Counted from the first letter of the stretch, positions 1 to 13,233 are shown. The stretch: 64,000 nt of DNA from Helopsaltes ochotensis (GCA_013400155.1 VXBM01000867.1:307766-371765), one strand, 5' to 3'. Translations and numbers: made by a program. The notes: a model not told the origin generated them from the sequence alone.

Positions 1-3000
1 TGTGAGTTTTCAGTGAGTAACACAAGGCTTTTTTACTCTTCCTTCAAGAAGCTATATTATTCATTTCAAGGCCTTACTAAATCAGGTATTTAAACTTGGT
101 CATGCTCTACAAACATGTTATGAGAAAAAGTAATTGCTTATTATAATATAGTCTAGCTAAAATTAGACACTGATCCTTCAGTATCTATTTAACATAGGCC
201 ATTAATTTTTAAGAACTGTTTTCAAGTTGATGTTAAATGGCAATAAGAACAAAATGTCATTTCCAGAACAAGTATTACAAATGTAAGGCCATATATTTAA
301 TACTTCTGGGTTTGCATTTTTTGCACTTAAATGTTACATAGATTTTGCAAGGGTCCTGAAAACAAATGCTGTATTGCTGTTTATATTAAAAAAAACGACA
401 AAAAAAACCCCAAAAAACCAAAAACCCCAAAACACAATGATTCTAGAATTCTTACCCAAGTAAATCAGAAAGGCACAAGAGATAAGTGATATATTTGCTA
501 AAATTCATTGGGAGAAAAAATGTTAATTAATTAAAGACAAACTTCCTCTAGGAATTTGACAGGTTTTGATAGTCTTTTTAATTGGAAAGACTGTTTAAAA
601 GCAATTTATTGCACTGTACAATAGTCTTCAGTTGGAATATCCATCTGGAGAAAGGATCATAGGAACAAGCTGAGCTTGAAAGTGGACAAGTTTCCACAGG
701 TACTGTCCAGAGTTATTCTATTTAAAGGGAATTGTTTCTGACTGCACAATTCTTACTTCCTTCCCTTCAGCAGTCAGCTACCACTAGAATTAGTTATAGA
801 TTCAGAGTGGGGAAGTGCCTGGTTGTGGAAAATGTCCCAGCTTCGTCTACAAAATACAAACAAAAGCCCCCATGTTGCAGCTATGTTCAGGGATTGTCAG
901 AAGGCATATTAGCTCCCCCAAAAATACCTGGGTTAATTTCAACTTACACAACTGAACTGACTGAACAAAGAAACATCAAACTGCAACATCCCCAAAGCAG
1001 AAATCTGTGCTGTCAAACTGGAACTAGTTCACAGACAGACAGAAAGTAGCCTCATGATAATGGTGGATAAGAGATATAACATGTTAGGAAACTGGTCATG
1101 TACAACTCCAGGAAGAGCTTAAAACATCTATGGACAGAGGAATTGCAAGTGTCCAAGGAAAATCTCTTTATCTTTTGTGCAGTCTGTTAAAATACCTTTC
1201 TACTAGTATCTTTCTCTTACTCTCACTCGTTCCAAGGCTGTGAAGAGTCCCTCTAAAGGCTTACTTTTTTCCTGGTGCTGGAGTCCATGGAGGACGTGAT
1301 AGGTATGTGCTTGTACCCTGTATGGGCTGTTCTGAGACCATTGCAGCAAAATTCCCTATTTGTGTGACAATGTGCAGCCATGCTGCATTGTAGTGGATCT
1401 CTGCATTGTTACAGCTGGGGTTCCAGGTAGGTGGGACATGCTGAACAAGGGACCTTTCCTGACAGACAGGCATGAATGCTCTGCAACAGTCCATGGACTT
1501 TAGCTCCTCGGAATGGAAAGACCATCAAATTAAGGCCCTTCTGTCTGCGAGTTATTCTGAAAGTTGCAGAAGGTATGGTAATCAAAAGTGGATAATGCTT
1601 TACTGTTAACAAACTGACATATAGGAATTGCACCTTTAACTCAGAAAAATGTATAGCTCTGCTTCATTGTTGCGCTTCTCTCAAAAAGCATTGCTATTTT
1701 TCTGGTGTCCCATTGCCAGAAACCAATGCCTCTGAAGCCAAACAGAAAAACAGCAGAAAGAAGTCGTATTGATGATAGTGTTGGTATTGAAGAAACTATC
1801 TAAATGGCCTTATTTTCTGAGCTCAATCAGAAAGAAGAAACTGTTTTTCTGCAGCTTGTTTCCTTCTCAATATCTAATCCATTGATAAAAAGGGCTGAAA
1901 ACAGTCAAAAGCATCACTTTGCCAGTCTCCTCAGGAGATAATGAATGTTCAAGTACTTCACCCTCTGTGACAGAAGTTGTGGTAGAAGACAGAGTTGTTC
2001 CATGGTGCTCTTGTGCCTTGGCTGCCTTCTCTTTCCCTCTGCTCTGCTCCATCCTCCTGCATGTTCTCTGCCGTTTCATCAGCAGTTAAGCAGTGGAGAG
2101 CTTGGCAGGCTGCAGGAAAAGAGCTGAGCTCCCCCAGCAACACCACTTTCCACGGTCACAAGTTCACGAGCATTGCAAGAGTTTCAGACTCAGAACCAAA
2201 CGTCTGTGGGACTTAAAAACAATTTCCCTGTCTGACTCTGCCGGCTGCTCCCACTCATTGATTTATGCTTGTGATGCTTGGAGCTGTGGCATAAATCTGG
2301 TTATGTAATAGAAACTTGATAACAGAGAAAGTCAATACAGGAGGGCAATAGAGTTGAAATTACACACTGGCACTACTTTTATTAACCCATTCTTAGTTCA
2401 CCTTAACTGCTTCTCACAGACAACTTGTCTGAATTTAAGAAAAGGGCTTTCTTGATACTTACAGCAACACCAGATTGACAGTTCTTCCCTCTGTCTTGCT
2501 GGACCCAAGCAGAACAATTTTCTAGAAACATCATCCTTTTCAACAAAAAGCTTTTGTTTGAAGCTATATTTTTTGTTCAATTCATTATATAATGAAAAAA
2601 GACAATTTCTTTCACATCAGGCAGAATTTCTTTATAAATAAATTATTTAAAAAAACCTAGATACTTCATATTTCAGAATGTTTCCAGATTGGGCAGGTTT
2701 TCTGAGGAAAGCTTCTTTACCAGATTGTTTGTTTATATGATTGATTTTTGTGGCACTTGATTAATTTCTTAGCCACAATTTCACAGCTGAGCCGCAGGAT
2801 CTGTGAAAGCAGGAGGCTTGGCAGAGCCACAGAAGAACTTCTGACTGCTACAGTCTGCATCATTCCTCATTTTAAGCAATAAAGAAACATTAAGGTTGCA
2901 GTCTTTCATTCATACATGAAACTTCCCCTTTATGTTCTCATAATCTGATTCCTGCTGTTATTAGAAACCCCGTTGATATTAGAAACTCATTTATCACAGA

Positions 3001-3229
3001 TCTTTTTATTCATGGCTTCATTATTTGAAGTCCTGATGGTGATACAATTTCAGTTTTTCTTTTTCTGTGACTGAAGCTAGGGGATTTGCATATTTGATAT
3101 GTCGGATTTAAGAAGAAACATGGAGATGAATATGAATAAAATCATTATCTGTTTTCAAGGTGAGCTTTGCTTCTCATGAATAAAAATAAAAAGCATTTGA
3201 TTTTAAATGCATATGTTCTTTATAAAATT
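1..3229. other. Gene-free AT-rich stretch
   Basis: I see no supportable gene. Open frames of 60-105 codons occur on both strands but lack family resemblance and overlap each other. An A-rich, C-interrupted tract lies at 388-436. Around 1945-2220 there is a locally GC-richer patch with overlapping short frames on both strands, which looks like chance rather than coding. Confidence 0.55.
388..436. repeat. A-rich low-complexity tract (A/C)
   Basis: Runs of 5-8 A separated by single or short C runs. This is simple low-complexity sequence, possibly the decayed poly(A)-like end of an old insertion, although no element body is recognisable upstream. Confidence 0.7.
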
Positions 3230-3770
3230 CTGGTAATAACGTGATCCTTCTGTTACTCAACATAAGATGACTTGAATCATCAATAACTGAAATATATGTG
3301 AAAAACATTAACAGAGTTGATATAAAACAATATTTCATTAGTGTCCCAAGAGCAGTATTAGGAAATATGAAGCTAAGACTGTTACGAATACTTGTCTGGA
3401 AATGATTACTTGAAGACGGGAAGAAGGCTAAAAATCCCACTTCGTCCAGGTGCTCCCGAAGTTGCTTAGCAACTGCCTCCTTAATCATGTTCTCCAAAAA
3501 GGGAGGTTTGACAGAGGATAGTAATTAGATGGTTTCTTGAGGAGGGTCAAGACCCCAGCATACTGTAGGCAGGATGTCATTTTGCCCTTCAAATAGAGGT
3601 GTTAATGAAATGCCCATCCACTGGGAAAGTGCTTCCTCGCTGACTTTCATAAGCCTTGTGGTTTCCTCACTGGGGCTCTTCATCTGCTCCTGGGACAAGG
3701 CACTGCCAAAACCAGCTCTGGATGTGCTCATGACTTCTTGTTCTGACATTGCTGGTTGATACCTGACAGC
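3230..3770 (-). mobile_element. Old LINE reverse-transcriptase fragment (CR1/L2-like), frameshifted
   Basis: Read on the minus strand, about 3770 to 3550 encodes a stretch containing SEEALSQWM and LTPLFEGQNDILPTV, resembling the segment just before the RT domain of CR1/L2-superfamily LINEs. A one-base frame change near 3545-3550 is needed to continue into LLKKPSNYYPLSNLPFLENM and then VAKQLREHLDEVGFL, matching in order the conserved RT entry block (NYRPVSNLPFLGK-type, then VAxQLxxHLDExGFL). Downstream, a possible decayed motif A region lies at about 3260-3330. The wording differs from the NYRPVSLTS block of the typical avian CR1 at 32485-33600, so this is probably an older L2/L3-like lineage. 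It is a non-functional molecular fossil. No 3' end or target-site duplication is visible. Confidence 0.6.
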
Positions 3771-4656
3771 TTCAGATATGAATGATTTTGCCCATCAAAA
3801 ATATGAAGAGAAATTCATTAATTTCCTGTGGCACAGACAGGGAACTGATAGGCAACTCAAGTCCCCTGATTAAGTTTGCCAAGTAGCTTTTAACTGTATG
3901 AATCACAAATGCAAGTAAATATTAAGGCAGAAATTTGGAATAAAAGTATTATAGTGAAGTACATCAGGAAATGTGATTATTTGGGGGTGGGGGGTGTTAA
4001 CGTTTTGGGAAAGGGTTTCCTATCATCACAAGAAATTATGAATTGTAATTTTGCTCATGGAAATACAAATATAACCTTGGTTCCCATAGACATAAAAAAA
4101 AATTAACTTCTCTTCAGTAGTTGTAGAAGACTGAGGGAAAGGTGACACTGAGATCCTTGCCTTATCTGTCTCCCTTACCACTGAATCATCAATCTCGTTC
4201 AGCAACAGTTCAACATATTCCTTGTTCGGTCTTTTACTAGTAATGCACAGACTCTGCTTTTTGTGTACCTATGAAGTCTCAAGTCCAGCTGAGCTCTGGC
4301 ATTCCTGGTACTTCCCTACATGTGTAGGCAACATTACTGAATTCCTCCTGTGCACTGTGTCCTTCCTTCTGCCTCTTGCTTTTTTTGCACTTCTTCTCAC
4401 TAGATATGGACAAACCTCCTTATGAGGTCCAGAAAGGGACACCAAGTTAGTCGGACTAGGTTATTTTTATCAATGCACCACGTATCTGCTCATTAATGAG
4501 TCTTTTAAAAATTATATTTGTTGTTATCTGTGAGTGCTATTCTGTATTCCTTTATCTTTTTTTGCATCTTGTTTAAAAACCTGACTTACTTTGTAATAGG
4601 GAACCTTTTTTTCTTTGTCCCACTTCTGCTTAAGACACCATAAAAACTTTTAAAAT

Positions 4657-4680
4657 TTTTATTTATTTATTTATTCATTA
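4657..4680. repeat. (TTTA)n-like short tract
   Basis: Short tandem TTTA units ending in a TTCA variant. Simple sequence repeat only. Confidence 0.7.
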
Positions 4681-6591
4681 CAAAGTAACACTTCTTTCTA
4701 AGCCACTTGTAATATATTAGAGGTTTTCCTTCCTTGAGTTTAAATGTACTACAGACATCTCTTTTTATGTGCGCTTTAAGGTCTTTCAGAATGTTGCACA
4801 ATATTACTGATTTATCTCCAGACTTTAACAAAGGCATTTTCAAGTTTATTTGAGGCCTGAGTCTTCCTTATCTTTCTCATGCTGAAAATATATTTGTTCT
4901 TCATCCCTCTCTCCATCTTCAGTTTTTCAGTTCCTTTAGATAAATACATGTTCGTAAAATACTTGTGTGATCTAGACGAGAAATGTATTTTTACCTTGTG
5001 CAGTATTATAGTAGAAACCACAATATTTGTAACAGTGTGCAAAGGAATGCCCAAATCTGGCAAAACTGAACAAAAATGTGGTTTTCAAAGTAATATCTGC
5101 TTGCACTTTTTGAACTTAGTACATATGTTTGTGCTGGCTGATGATATGCAGAAAATAATAAAAATAACAAATAGGTATAAACCCATCATTGTTTATTACA
5201 AAGTACCCATCATTTTAAATGCTTTCTCACTTTTCCAAGTCAATGACTGATCTCATTTCCAATGCCTGTAAAACTGAAAGATCCAAAATAAACCTGTAAG
5301 ATGCTCTTCATTATCATTTTTTTTAGTATTGCTACTCATTCCAGATTGTAAAGCCCCTCGAAGAAGATGAGCATTCTACTTTTTTTAAGGAGAAATCCTG
5401 TTTTGTAACAAAGTCAGAATCTACAGCTAGAGCTCCAAGGAGCCTGCCTTGCAATGCAGTCAAAAACCTTGAAAGTTGTTTAGGAAGGTGTTTCCATAAC
5501 TTTAATCAGAGCCACAATTCTCAATACTTATGAGGGGAATGTTCCAATATAAGCTGAATGTTTCAATGCTTTGTGTGATTTAGGACATAATAGTTTACAT
5601 TAAATTAAAAAGTCCTCTATGTGCATTGGTGTATCACTGCACAATACTAACTTATTTGATGTGTACAATTAAAGGTAATCAAAATGCCAGTTCAATTCAT
5701 CAAGTAAGGAAACAATATGCACTCTAATCAGAGTTCTCTACAGAAAATGTTTGTTGTTGTTTATGCTGTTATTCAGGATATTTTGAATGGAGGTTGATTT
5801 TGTAGTTTTGTAGAGTAAGACTTTTTGTTGTTAAAGTAAAAATTATTCCATATCCCTTTTCCTTTTTTTTTCCTTTTTGTTGTATTTCCTGCTACCTGAA
5901 AGTTCTCAGGATTTATTTGGAACCTTTGAAAAAAAAATTCATTTTTTCCTGGGAAAGTACTAAGCTTATGACAGAATCTTGTAAATTTGAAACTGAGGGA
6001 GGCACAGAACAGCAGAGCGAACAACACTCAAAATGTTTTATCCGCTCACTAATGATTAAGAAAATATTCAAAGAAATCAAATAAACAGCTATATCAATTA
6101 ATTATTTTCTGTCTTTTCTAGTACTGAAAACCTTTTAAGTGCATTGCAAGGATTGCAGTTGTAGGTTATGGCTGAGAGTTCCTTCTGGGTGTAAGAATTT
6201 ATGGATAGTTAAGAGAAAAATAAGTAGGGAAAAGACACTCTACATTTATCATCTATTCAACCTCATCAGAAAAAATACAGACAGATATTTTCTTATGCGT
6301 CTTTCTTCCTCTCAATGCCCCCCTTAAAATGGCCAATAACACAATTTTTCCTAGGACTTAATGGTATTTCCAGTGCCTGCTGGAGACAGGAGTTTCCTAT
6401 GAATGACCACATTCTTTTACAAATCTCAGGCTGTTTGCAGACTGCATTGTAGGGGGGTTTCTGTCTGTTCTTCAGGGAAAATGGTTAGATGGGTCTGACA
6501 TTTTTGCATTTAAGGTTTGTGCATTAAATCATGTGCCATTGCCTCAGTAACACACCCATTGCCATGAATAATTCCGCGGATAAGGATCATT

Positions 6592-6628
6592 CGTTCATTC
6601 ATTTATTCTTTCATTTATTCATTCATTC
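6592..6628. repeat. Imperfect TTCA/TTTA tetranucleotide tract
   Basis: Alternating TTCA and TTTA tetranucleotides over about 37 bases, with interruptions. The preceding 50 bases contain CpGs and are less AT-rich, so the tract may border an older conserved or inserted segment. Confidence 0.65.
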
Positions 6629-7143
6629 CTGCCAGTGAAGGCGTGACACTCAAAAATGCCAAGGTGGGCTTTCCATTTTAAACTTCAACATTTCCAAGGT
6701 GCTGAAAGTGCATGACCTCACCCACTGCAGTTCTCACCCAACAGAACTTGGGCTCTCTGCATGGTTATGAGAGGAAGCTGAGAAAAAGATTTGGGCTCAT
6801 TTCTGAAGATGCCTCTTTCTTTACATTGACTGAAGTCCTGAAATCTCTAAAATAGATGCCCTGGGTTACCTTGGTACATTCCTAACTCATTACAGTATTT
6901 AACTTAACCTTCTACCATTAAAAATACAGGTTTGAACCTCCTAGTCTTAGACACTGCTTCTTGGACTTGGATTATTCTTAAAGAATTTAGGAACTAGTAC
7001 TTAGTACACTGTAGCCATGTTGGTTTTCTTTATTATGATCATCAGTAGGCAGAGCTATCAACTTCAGGAGGTAGTCTCTCATTTTAATAATCTAATCAAG
7101 ACATACACAAAACTCTGCAGGCTAAAAATGTAAAAGCTGCCTT

Positions 7144-7190
7144 TTATTATCCTTGCTTTTCAAGGATAATAATGTACATGTACATTATTA
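7144..7190. repeat. Overlapping hairpin and 24-bp perfect palindrome
   Basis: A 12-bp inverted repeat (7144-7155 with 7161-7172, loop CTTTT) overlaps a 24-bp perfect palindrome at 7167-7190 centred on GTACATGTAC. The two folds compete for bases 7167-7172. Another TGTACATGTA copy follows at about 7201-7210. It could extrude as a cruciform. No gene or promoter is evident nearby. Confidence 0.8.
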
Positions 7191-7531
7191 CATGTAATGA
7201 TGTACATGTAATCAGTTTTGTTAATAATTGTAAGGGATTTTGTTGGGTAACATGTTTACCAGTAATAATTAATAATAGATTATAATTTTGATTATGAATA
7301 TGATAATAATTTCCAACATACAATCAATTTTCATGAAACAATGGGAATATTGTAATTACACACTTACATTGGTATACATTATATAATGAGTATCTATGAA
7401 ACTTTAGAAGTCTTATATTTTCCATTCCATTATTATTTTGCTTCATTTATGGAGATGCTGTATATTCCAATTTTCTGATAATTATCACTCTTACACAGAA
7501 AGTTGTATATTGAAACATATATTCTTTATAT

Positions 7532-7610
7532 TTTATTCAAAGTTAAGACTATCCAAAATTGTTCCTTTCACTTTATTCAAAGTTAAGACTATCCAAAATT
7601 GTTCCTTTCA
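7532..7610 (+). repeat. Perfect 40-bp period tandem duplication (two copies)
   Basis: Bases 7532-7570 are repeated at 7572-7610, each beginning TTTATTCAAAG and ending TTCCTTTCA. The 39 compared positions are identical, so the duplication is probably recent and may vary between individuals. It lies in non-coding DNA. Confidence 0.93.
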
Positions 7611-9167
7611 TTTGTTTGAGAGTTACTTTTGTGGTCCAAGTTGCTCTGTGGTATCCCTTAGTGCAAATTACTAGTGGATCAGTTGTTCTTTATTAAATGG
7701 TTAATTACTAAGATAAAAAGTTTATTGTATAAAGAGAAAATGCATATGATCAGACAGTACTAACTGGATGACAATCAAATGCATACTGTCATCTGCCCTC
7801 TTGTGACTTTTCATGCATCCATAGGCTTTTTCAAAGGAATGTTCAACTGCATGATTAACTTTATATGTGCCTGCAATCCAGTGAAGTTAATGAAATCAAA
7901 TATGGATGGAAATCCACTGTATTCAAGCACACAAAACTTAAAGCAATGGTTAAGGTAGTTACTGCTGACTTACTGGAAGAAGTACAATGGATCTAAAGTG
8001 TAAAAGCAGCTAAATAAAGGAAGTTTAAAAAGAGAAAGAACAGAAGACAGGCCAGTGTTGCAGACATAATGAAAAGGCAACAAGAAACAATACACACTGT
8101 GTTCACCTCTTTAAACTTCCTCAGCTCTTCATAGCAGAACTATGTGCTCCACACCATCTGCCAGCTGTGAACAGGAAGAAAATCACACATACAGGTACTG
8201 TAAAATATAATCTAATTAGTGTACTAAAGCTTAATATATTTGAGAATATTTTTTTTTTTTGGTAAATATAAAAACAATTATAATGGGACAAATCTATTCC
8301 CGTGACAATATAATGAAGAGGCTTATGATTCTGTAATGAAATGTTTCATTATTCTGCATCATGCTTTACTGAATATATTATATAGTCTCGTGTACAGCAA
8401 TTAAAATGGTAATATACAGGAGCAGACACAGAATCCGAATCACTATAGAGCACTGAGCAGACTACTGAGATTTACAAACTTTTTTCATGGAACTGTCACT
8501 CTGAGATGTGGCTTGCTCAACATTTGTGGCTTTAGATAGCTCTCTTCAACAACAAGCAGTAAAACCTTTGCAATATACCAAATACTAATTGTTTCTTCAC
8601 ATTAAAGAAAAAAGACGTGTAGCAAATTCCTTTAATGTATAAGCAAACACATTATTTTTCCAGTACTTGGGCCACCCACTCCACAGACTTACAAACAGAA
8701 CTACAAATCCACATCAAGGAAACAGCAGTGATGCTGAACCGCTATGGAAAAAGGTAAATTTTCTTGCATTACTTGCAAGCATCAGTTTCTTTCTTCCGGC
8801 CATTCAGGAATTATGAGAGACCCTGTGGGAGGCAGCCAACAGAGACCTCAAGGAGGGAGCCAGCCAACAGGACGCTCTGTCTGGGCAGGTTTCACCAAGC
8901 ATCACCATTCACACATTGTTTTAGGAGATCAGCATGAGATTACAAAGTGTGGGGGGGTCCGGTGTCGATTTTTTTATACTTTTGAGAAGGTAGCTTTCTC
9001 CTGATTATTTGTGTAATATTTAAGTTCAGTTCTTTAGGAGTGGCAAACCCCAGCTACAATTACTGCAGAGAAGTTGTTACTGGTAGCCCTTTGATTTAGA
9101 TGCCATATACCCTTACTGTCAAATAAAGGTAGTCACTATCACATAGCTAGGAACAGTAGCAGAGGGC
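7611..9167. other. Gene-free stretch
   Basis: No supportable gene, RNA or mobile element seen. The 86-codon frame at 8744-9004 (+) has low-complexity composition and no splice or domain evidence. Confidence 0.5.
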
Positions 9168-9222
9168 CACTTGGACTTGATTGTCTTAGAGATCTTTTCC
9201 AGCCTAAATGATGCTATGAATA
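9168..9222 (+). mobile_element. CR1 LINE 3' tail fragment
   Basis: A short stretch reads TTGGACTTGATTGTCTTAGA, then TCTTTTCCAGCCTAAATGAT and GCTATGAATA, matching the CR1 3' end in sense orientation. The last bases look like a decayed ATTCTATG-type terminal repeat. Only about 55 bases are recognisable, as expected of a strongly 5'-truncated old copy. There is no coding potential. Confidence 0.75.
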
Positions 9223-11056
9223 AGCAAGGAGGACCGCAGGTCTGGTGCCCAGTGGTTAGGTATTTGTCCAGTACAAGGTGTACCTTGGCTTCACTTGAGT
9301 CACGTGAGTGTTTCTGTTTTCTTTGCAAGGACAGTATATAAATACTCCAAGGACTAATAACCAGAAACGTACCTCAGAGTACCATATTGTGAAATCTACA
9401 TTAGGGACATGCTGTAAAACCAGTAACAAGCAGTTCTAGATGAAAGCCTTTCCAATAGAGAATTGCTGGATCCCAAGAGAAGACCAACAAACCAGTTTCC
9501 TGGAGCTGATTTTAATAACCACTTCAAGAACAGATCAAATTTCCTTTACAACTGTTACTGTAACTTTTTTTGGATTTGGAGCTTAGCTGCAAAATTTAGA
9601 CGGTTTTGGCAGTCCTGCCAGGGTGAAGGAACTACATTTCAAGTATTGCTGTACCTGACAGGTCTCTAAAGTCAATGGGCTGGATGGTCTCCTGCAGGCT
9701 GCGCTCTCTTGGTGCCAAGGGCTAGAGGACTGTATCAGCTGCATACTGCTTCTGTTGGAGCATTTGCTTTGGAATCTAGTCTTGTCTGCATGAGGCATCA
9801 CAGTAACACTGTAACAGGGTGACCATGCATTATAGGCAACAGCTGCTCATGCAGGAGGAAGATTACCAGGCCTGTTTGCGTAAAGCACTGTATGAGCAGC
9901 CTTCCCATTGCTCCAAAAGTAACAAAGAGCACTGTGGATTAGAAACCACACTACATATTTTATGGCCCTAGTGGCCAATACCAGACTGAAGCCACTGAAA
10001 GAATAAATGAAACACATTCATACCTATAATTAAAATAAAACATTACCATTGTTTTGTTATAGGCCCAGTGCTTGTAAGCTCAACTGTAGTTCTCCTGACA
10101 GCCAACTCTGGGATATACCATGTGGTCACGTCTCCTTGTTCTTGTTGGTGCATAACGTGCTTTACTACGATTTTCTTCTCTTTTTCTTTCCTTTTTTAAA
10201 TAACCCAAACACATACATTTGAAAGCCATTGCATTCTTAATGTACTGTTAAAGAGAATATCTGGGACAGTATTTGAGAGTGGTAGAAATATTTTAGCTGC
10301 TCATGTCTACTGTACTTGCCAGCTGCCCCAGAACAAACAAGATTTCCCATAAAATATGTAGCCTTGCTACTAACCACGGCAAATCATTTTCTGGGAAAAT
10401 TTAAAATTTTATTCCAAACACGAATAGATTTTTAAAAGGTTTTATATATTCCTGATTATTAAACTCTGTGGAAACATCTTTATAACTGCATGCAAATACA
10501 AACTATCAATGATTTGATTAATTTGCTGAGAAATTTTTTTAGTGTGCTACTTGACATTAAAAACATTCCCTAGAGAGCTCTTGGGGATAGAAGCAGGGAG
10601 AGAAAAAAGTGTAATAAAGATATATAGAGAGGGGTCATTTTCACATTCCCAAATTGGGCAATGCTGAATAAACAGCTGGGAGTGTCTTACAGCACTGACA
10701 GCCATGGGCTGACAGGACAGGGACAGTGAGATGAAAATAGGAGTAAGAAACACAGGGGATTGCAATGTCCTTGATGAGAACTGTCTGGGAAGGACTAATC
10801 TGAGATCACACAAGGCTGGTGGGAAGACACAGGTATTAAAAGAGAAATGGTAGTACTTGGAAAAGACAAGTCTGGAACACCATGAACACTTTCCTCTGTG
10901 AAGTGTATGCTGGCAATTCCCTCCTACTGCAGATCTATTTCCACATCCACTGTCTTTACATTCCAAACACAACACTATATAGAAGCACAGTCCTGTAGAT
11001 TTGCTATGAGATCAGTTCTGTTTCAGTAGTTCTTTTGTAAGCTTTATTTTAACAAG

Positions 11057-11136
11057 TTTGTTTTTTGTTTTTGTGTTTGTTTGTTTGTTTGCTTTTCGTT
11101 GGTTGGGTGATTTTGTTTTTGTTTTGTTTTGTTTTC
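11057..11136. repeat. (TTTG)n/T-rich low-complexity tract
   Basis: Two blocks of TTTG/TTTTG units separated by a short GTTGGTTGGGTGA insert. Typical simple repeat. Confidence 0.8.
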
Positions 11137-13193
11137 CTAAAAGTTAGCAACCTGGTTACAACAGCAAAAACAAAACCCTCCAAAGCTTACTTCAGGGAAA
11201 TTATTAGAATGTAGATTTCTTCAGAAGACTTTTAAAATGTGCTACTCTTGAGAACACTATTAAAAAAATGTCCACTTTACATTCTATAAATTAAAAATCA
11301 TATTAGACATTAATATCCATTTTCAGAGAAAACCAATGCTTGATGTTTTGCTGTTGTTCTGTGTCCTGTTGTGTTTGTGGAATTTGCTAGAAATCAAGAA
11401 ATCAAAGCTGGTTTACTTTTCGGAAGATTTGACAAATCACAAGCCTTTTGAAAATACAAGTACAAATGTAGATTATTTTAAAATACAGCAAGTCCCTGCA
11501 TGGACAAGTTAAATTATTTTAGTGTGTTGAAAGTGGGTTAAGTTTATTGGAGTGTGAAAGTTAAAGAAAATGAAACCAGAATAGGCAGGACTCTGAATCT
11601 TTCTAAAAATAAATGGAGTTGTGATATACAGCTTGTTTTAGCTTGTGGCAAAGGATAGTGGTTAGGGAGAGTGATCACAAGGCTTTTGTGGAAATGAGGT
11701 ACACCAGAGTATGCTAGAAAGAGGAGATCCAGAGCATAATAAACCCATTGCTCAGTTTCTCCCATTCCCCTCTAAATGCAACCAGTGCATAAAGTCTCAT
11801 CTCACTGTCACTGTGGTTTGAATACTTTCCAATCTTTGATATGTTCCAAATTATTATAAATTCGCCTTCCCATAGAAAAGTCAGAGCAGTGTAACATGCT
11901 TTTGGTGTGAGACTGAAAGCAGACATGACTACATCCCAGCTGGTGGAAATGTGGTAATGAATTTCAAATAAATTTCAAACATTTGTTAAACTCCTCCTGA
12001 ACAGTTTTACTTGCTACTAGTAAAATATAGATGCCCTAACTGAGCATTCACACTGAAGATTTTAATTACACTGAGACTGAAAATAGAGTATAATGTTGAA
12101 ATAATCTGTCTTCTGTTCCAATAGCCCGCTGCCCTTAAAATTTCAGAGTAAACTTTCTGTTTCTCTTCTTTCTCAATTTCTCACTTAATTTATGATTAAA
12201 ATCTACAGTTTCACAGTTATTGAAACTAGGCTGATTTGTATCTGATGATCTCTCAGAGCTTACAGTCTTAACAAGTGTATTATAAAAATTAGTTTCTACT
12301 TTATACATCTCTAAACAAATTTCTTTGAAAACCAGATTTCACTAAATCTGTATTCATATATTCATCCACTGCATTTGTCTGTTTTACTGGCTCATGTTAA
12401 TTAAAAAAAACCCCAAATTATATAATGCTCAAACAACAGGAATAGTTTAGCAGAAAACAGGCTGCCACGCAAGCTCAATATTTAAGAGTGAGCCAGGAAC
12501 TTAAGTCCTTTCACTTCAATAGAATTAAGCTGGTTCCTCCCAAAGGAGGTTTTTGCCTGTGCATACTCAGAGGAAGTAGCAATCATAGTAGTTTGTAATT
12601 ATACTGAGTTTAATTACATACAAAGTATGGGAGCCGAAACATTTGATTTTGACTTGTAGAAATAGAATCAGAACGCCCTATATTCAGTTGCCCACTTATG
12701 TTTTTTACTTCTTTCCTCAGTGTCCTGAAATGAAGGACACTCCATCCAACATGTATCAGCACGGGAGGAACAGAAGATGTAGTAATGCATATATACTTTT
12801 GGAAAGTCACTAAATTGCACTCGCTGCCAATGAGTGCAGTAAAGATTCTGCTTTTCATTGCTTCCATCTGCTGGTTTCCTTTTGTGTTGAACTGGCAAGA
12901 CAAGCAGAATCTCATCATGTGGAACTGGTAAAATATTATCTAACAAGAAAGAAGGACTTTCCAATTTTGTATCATAACCTGCTGTACTTTGTTAATAGAT
13001 AGCAAAACACAAAGATACTTAAACAACATTGTAGGCTGCTAGTATGTAAATTTACTAAAACTTAGCTTTTTTTTTTTTTTTAATTTACTCAAATTTTTTA
13101 ACTAAGGAACCTTATACAGGAACAAAATTATTTGGCTTGGTTTTCAAAAGCATGTGTAAAAGGTTTTGCACTCCTTGAGTGTAGTCAACATCT

Positions 13194-13233
13194 TAAAAAA
13201 AAACAACCAACCAAAAAACAACCAAAAAAACCC
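13194..13233. repeat. A-rich tract with CAAC/CC interruptions
   Basis: A runs broken by CAACCAACC-type units, ending in CCC. Similar in style to the tract at 388-436. Simple sequence. Confidence 0.7.

Larger units (their letters stand above)
3771..7143. other. Gene-free AT-rich stretch
   Basis: No supportable gene. It holds a short TTTA-type tract at 4657-4680 and an imperfect TTCA/TTTA tract at about 6592-6628. A 123-codon frame at 4879-5250 (+) has no recognisable domain, is rich in I, F and K as expected from AT-rich DNA, and is judged chance. Confidence 0.55.

Noticed and set aside
4879..5250. 123-codon plus-strand frame
   Set aside because: Hydrophobic I/F/K-rich peptide as expected from AT-rich DNA; no family resemblance and no flanking signals.
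10547..10975. Longest open frame in the window (142 codons, minus)
   Set aside because: No recognisable domain, no splice or initiation evidence, and its composition follows from a purine-rich plus strand.
12610..12964. Two overlapping minus-strand frames of about 100 codons
   Set aside because: They overlap in different frames, neither is bounded by clear splice sites, and neither resembles a known protein.
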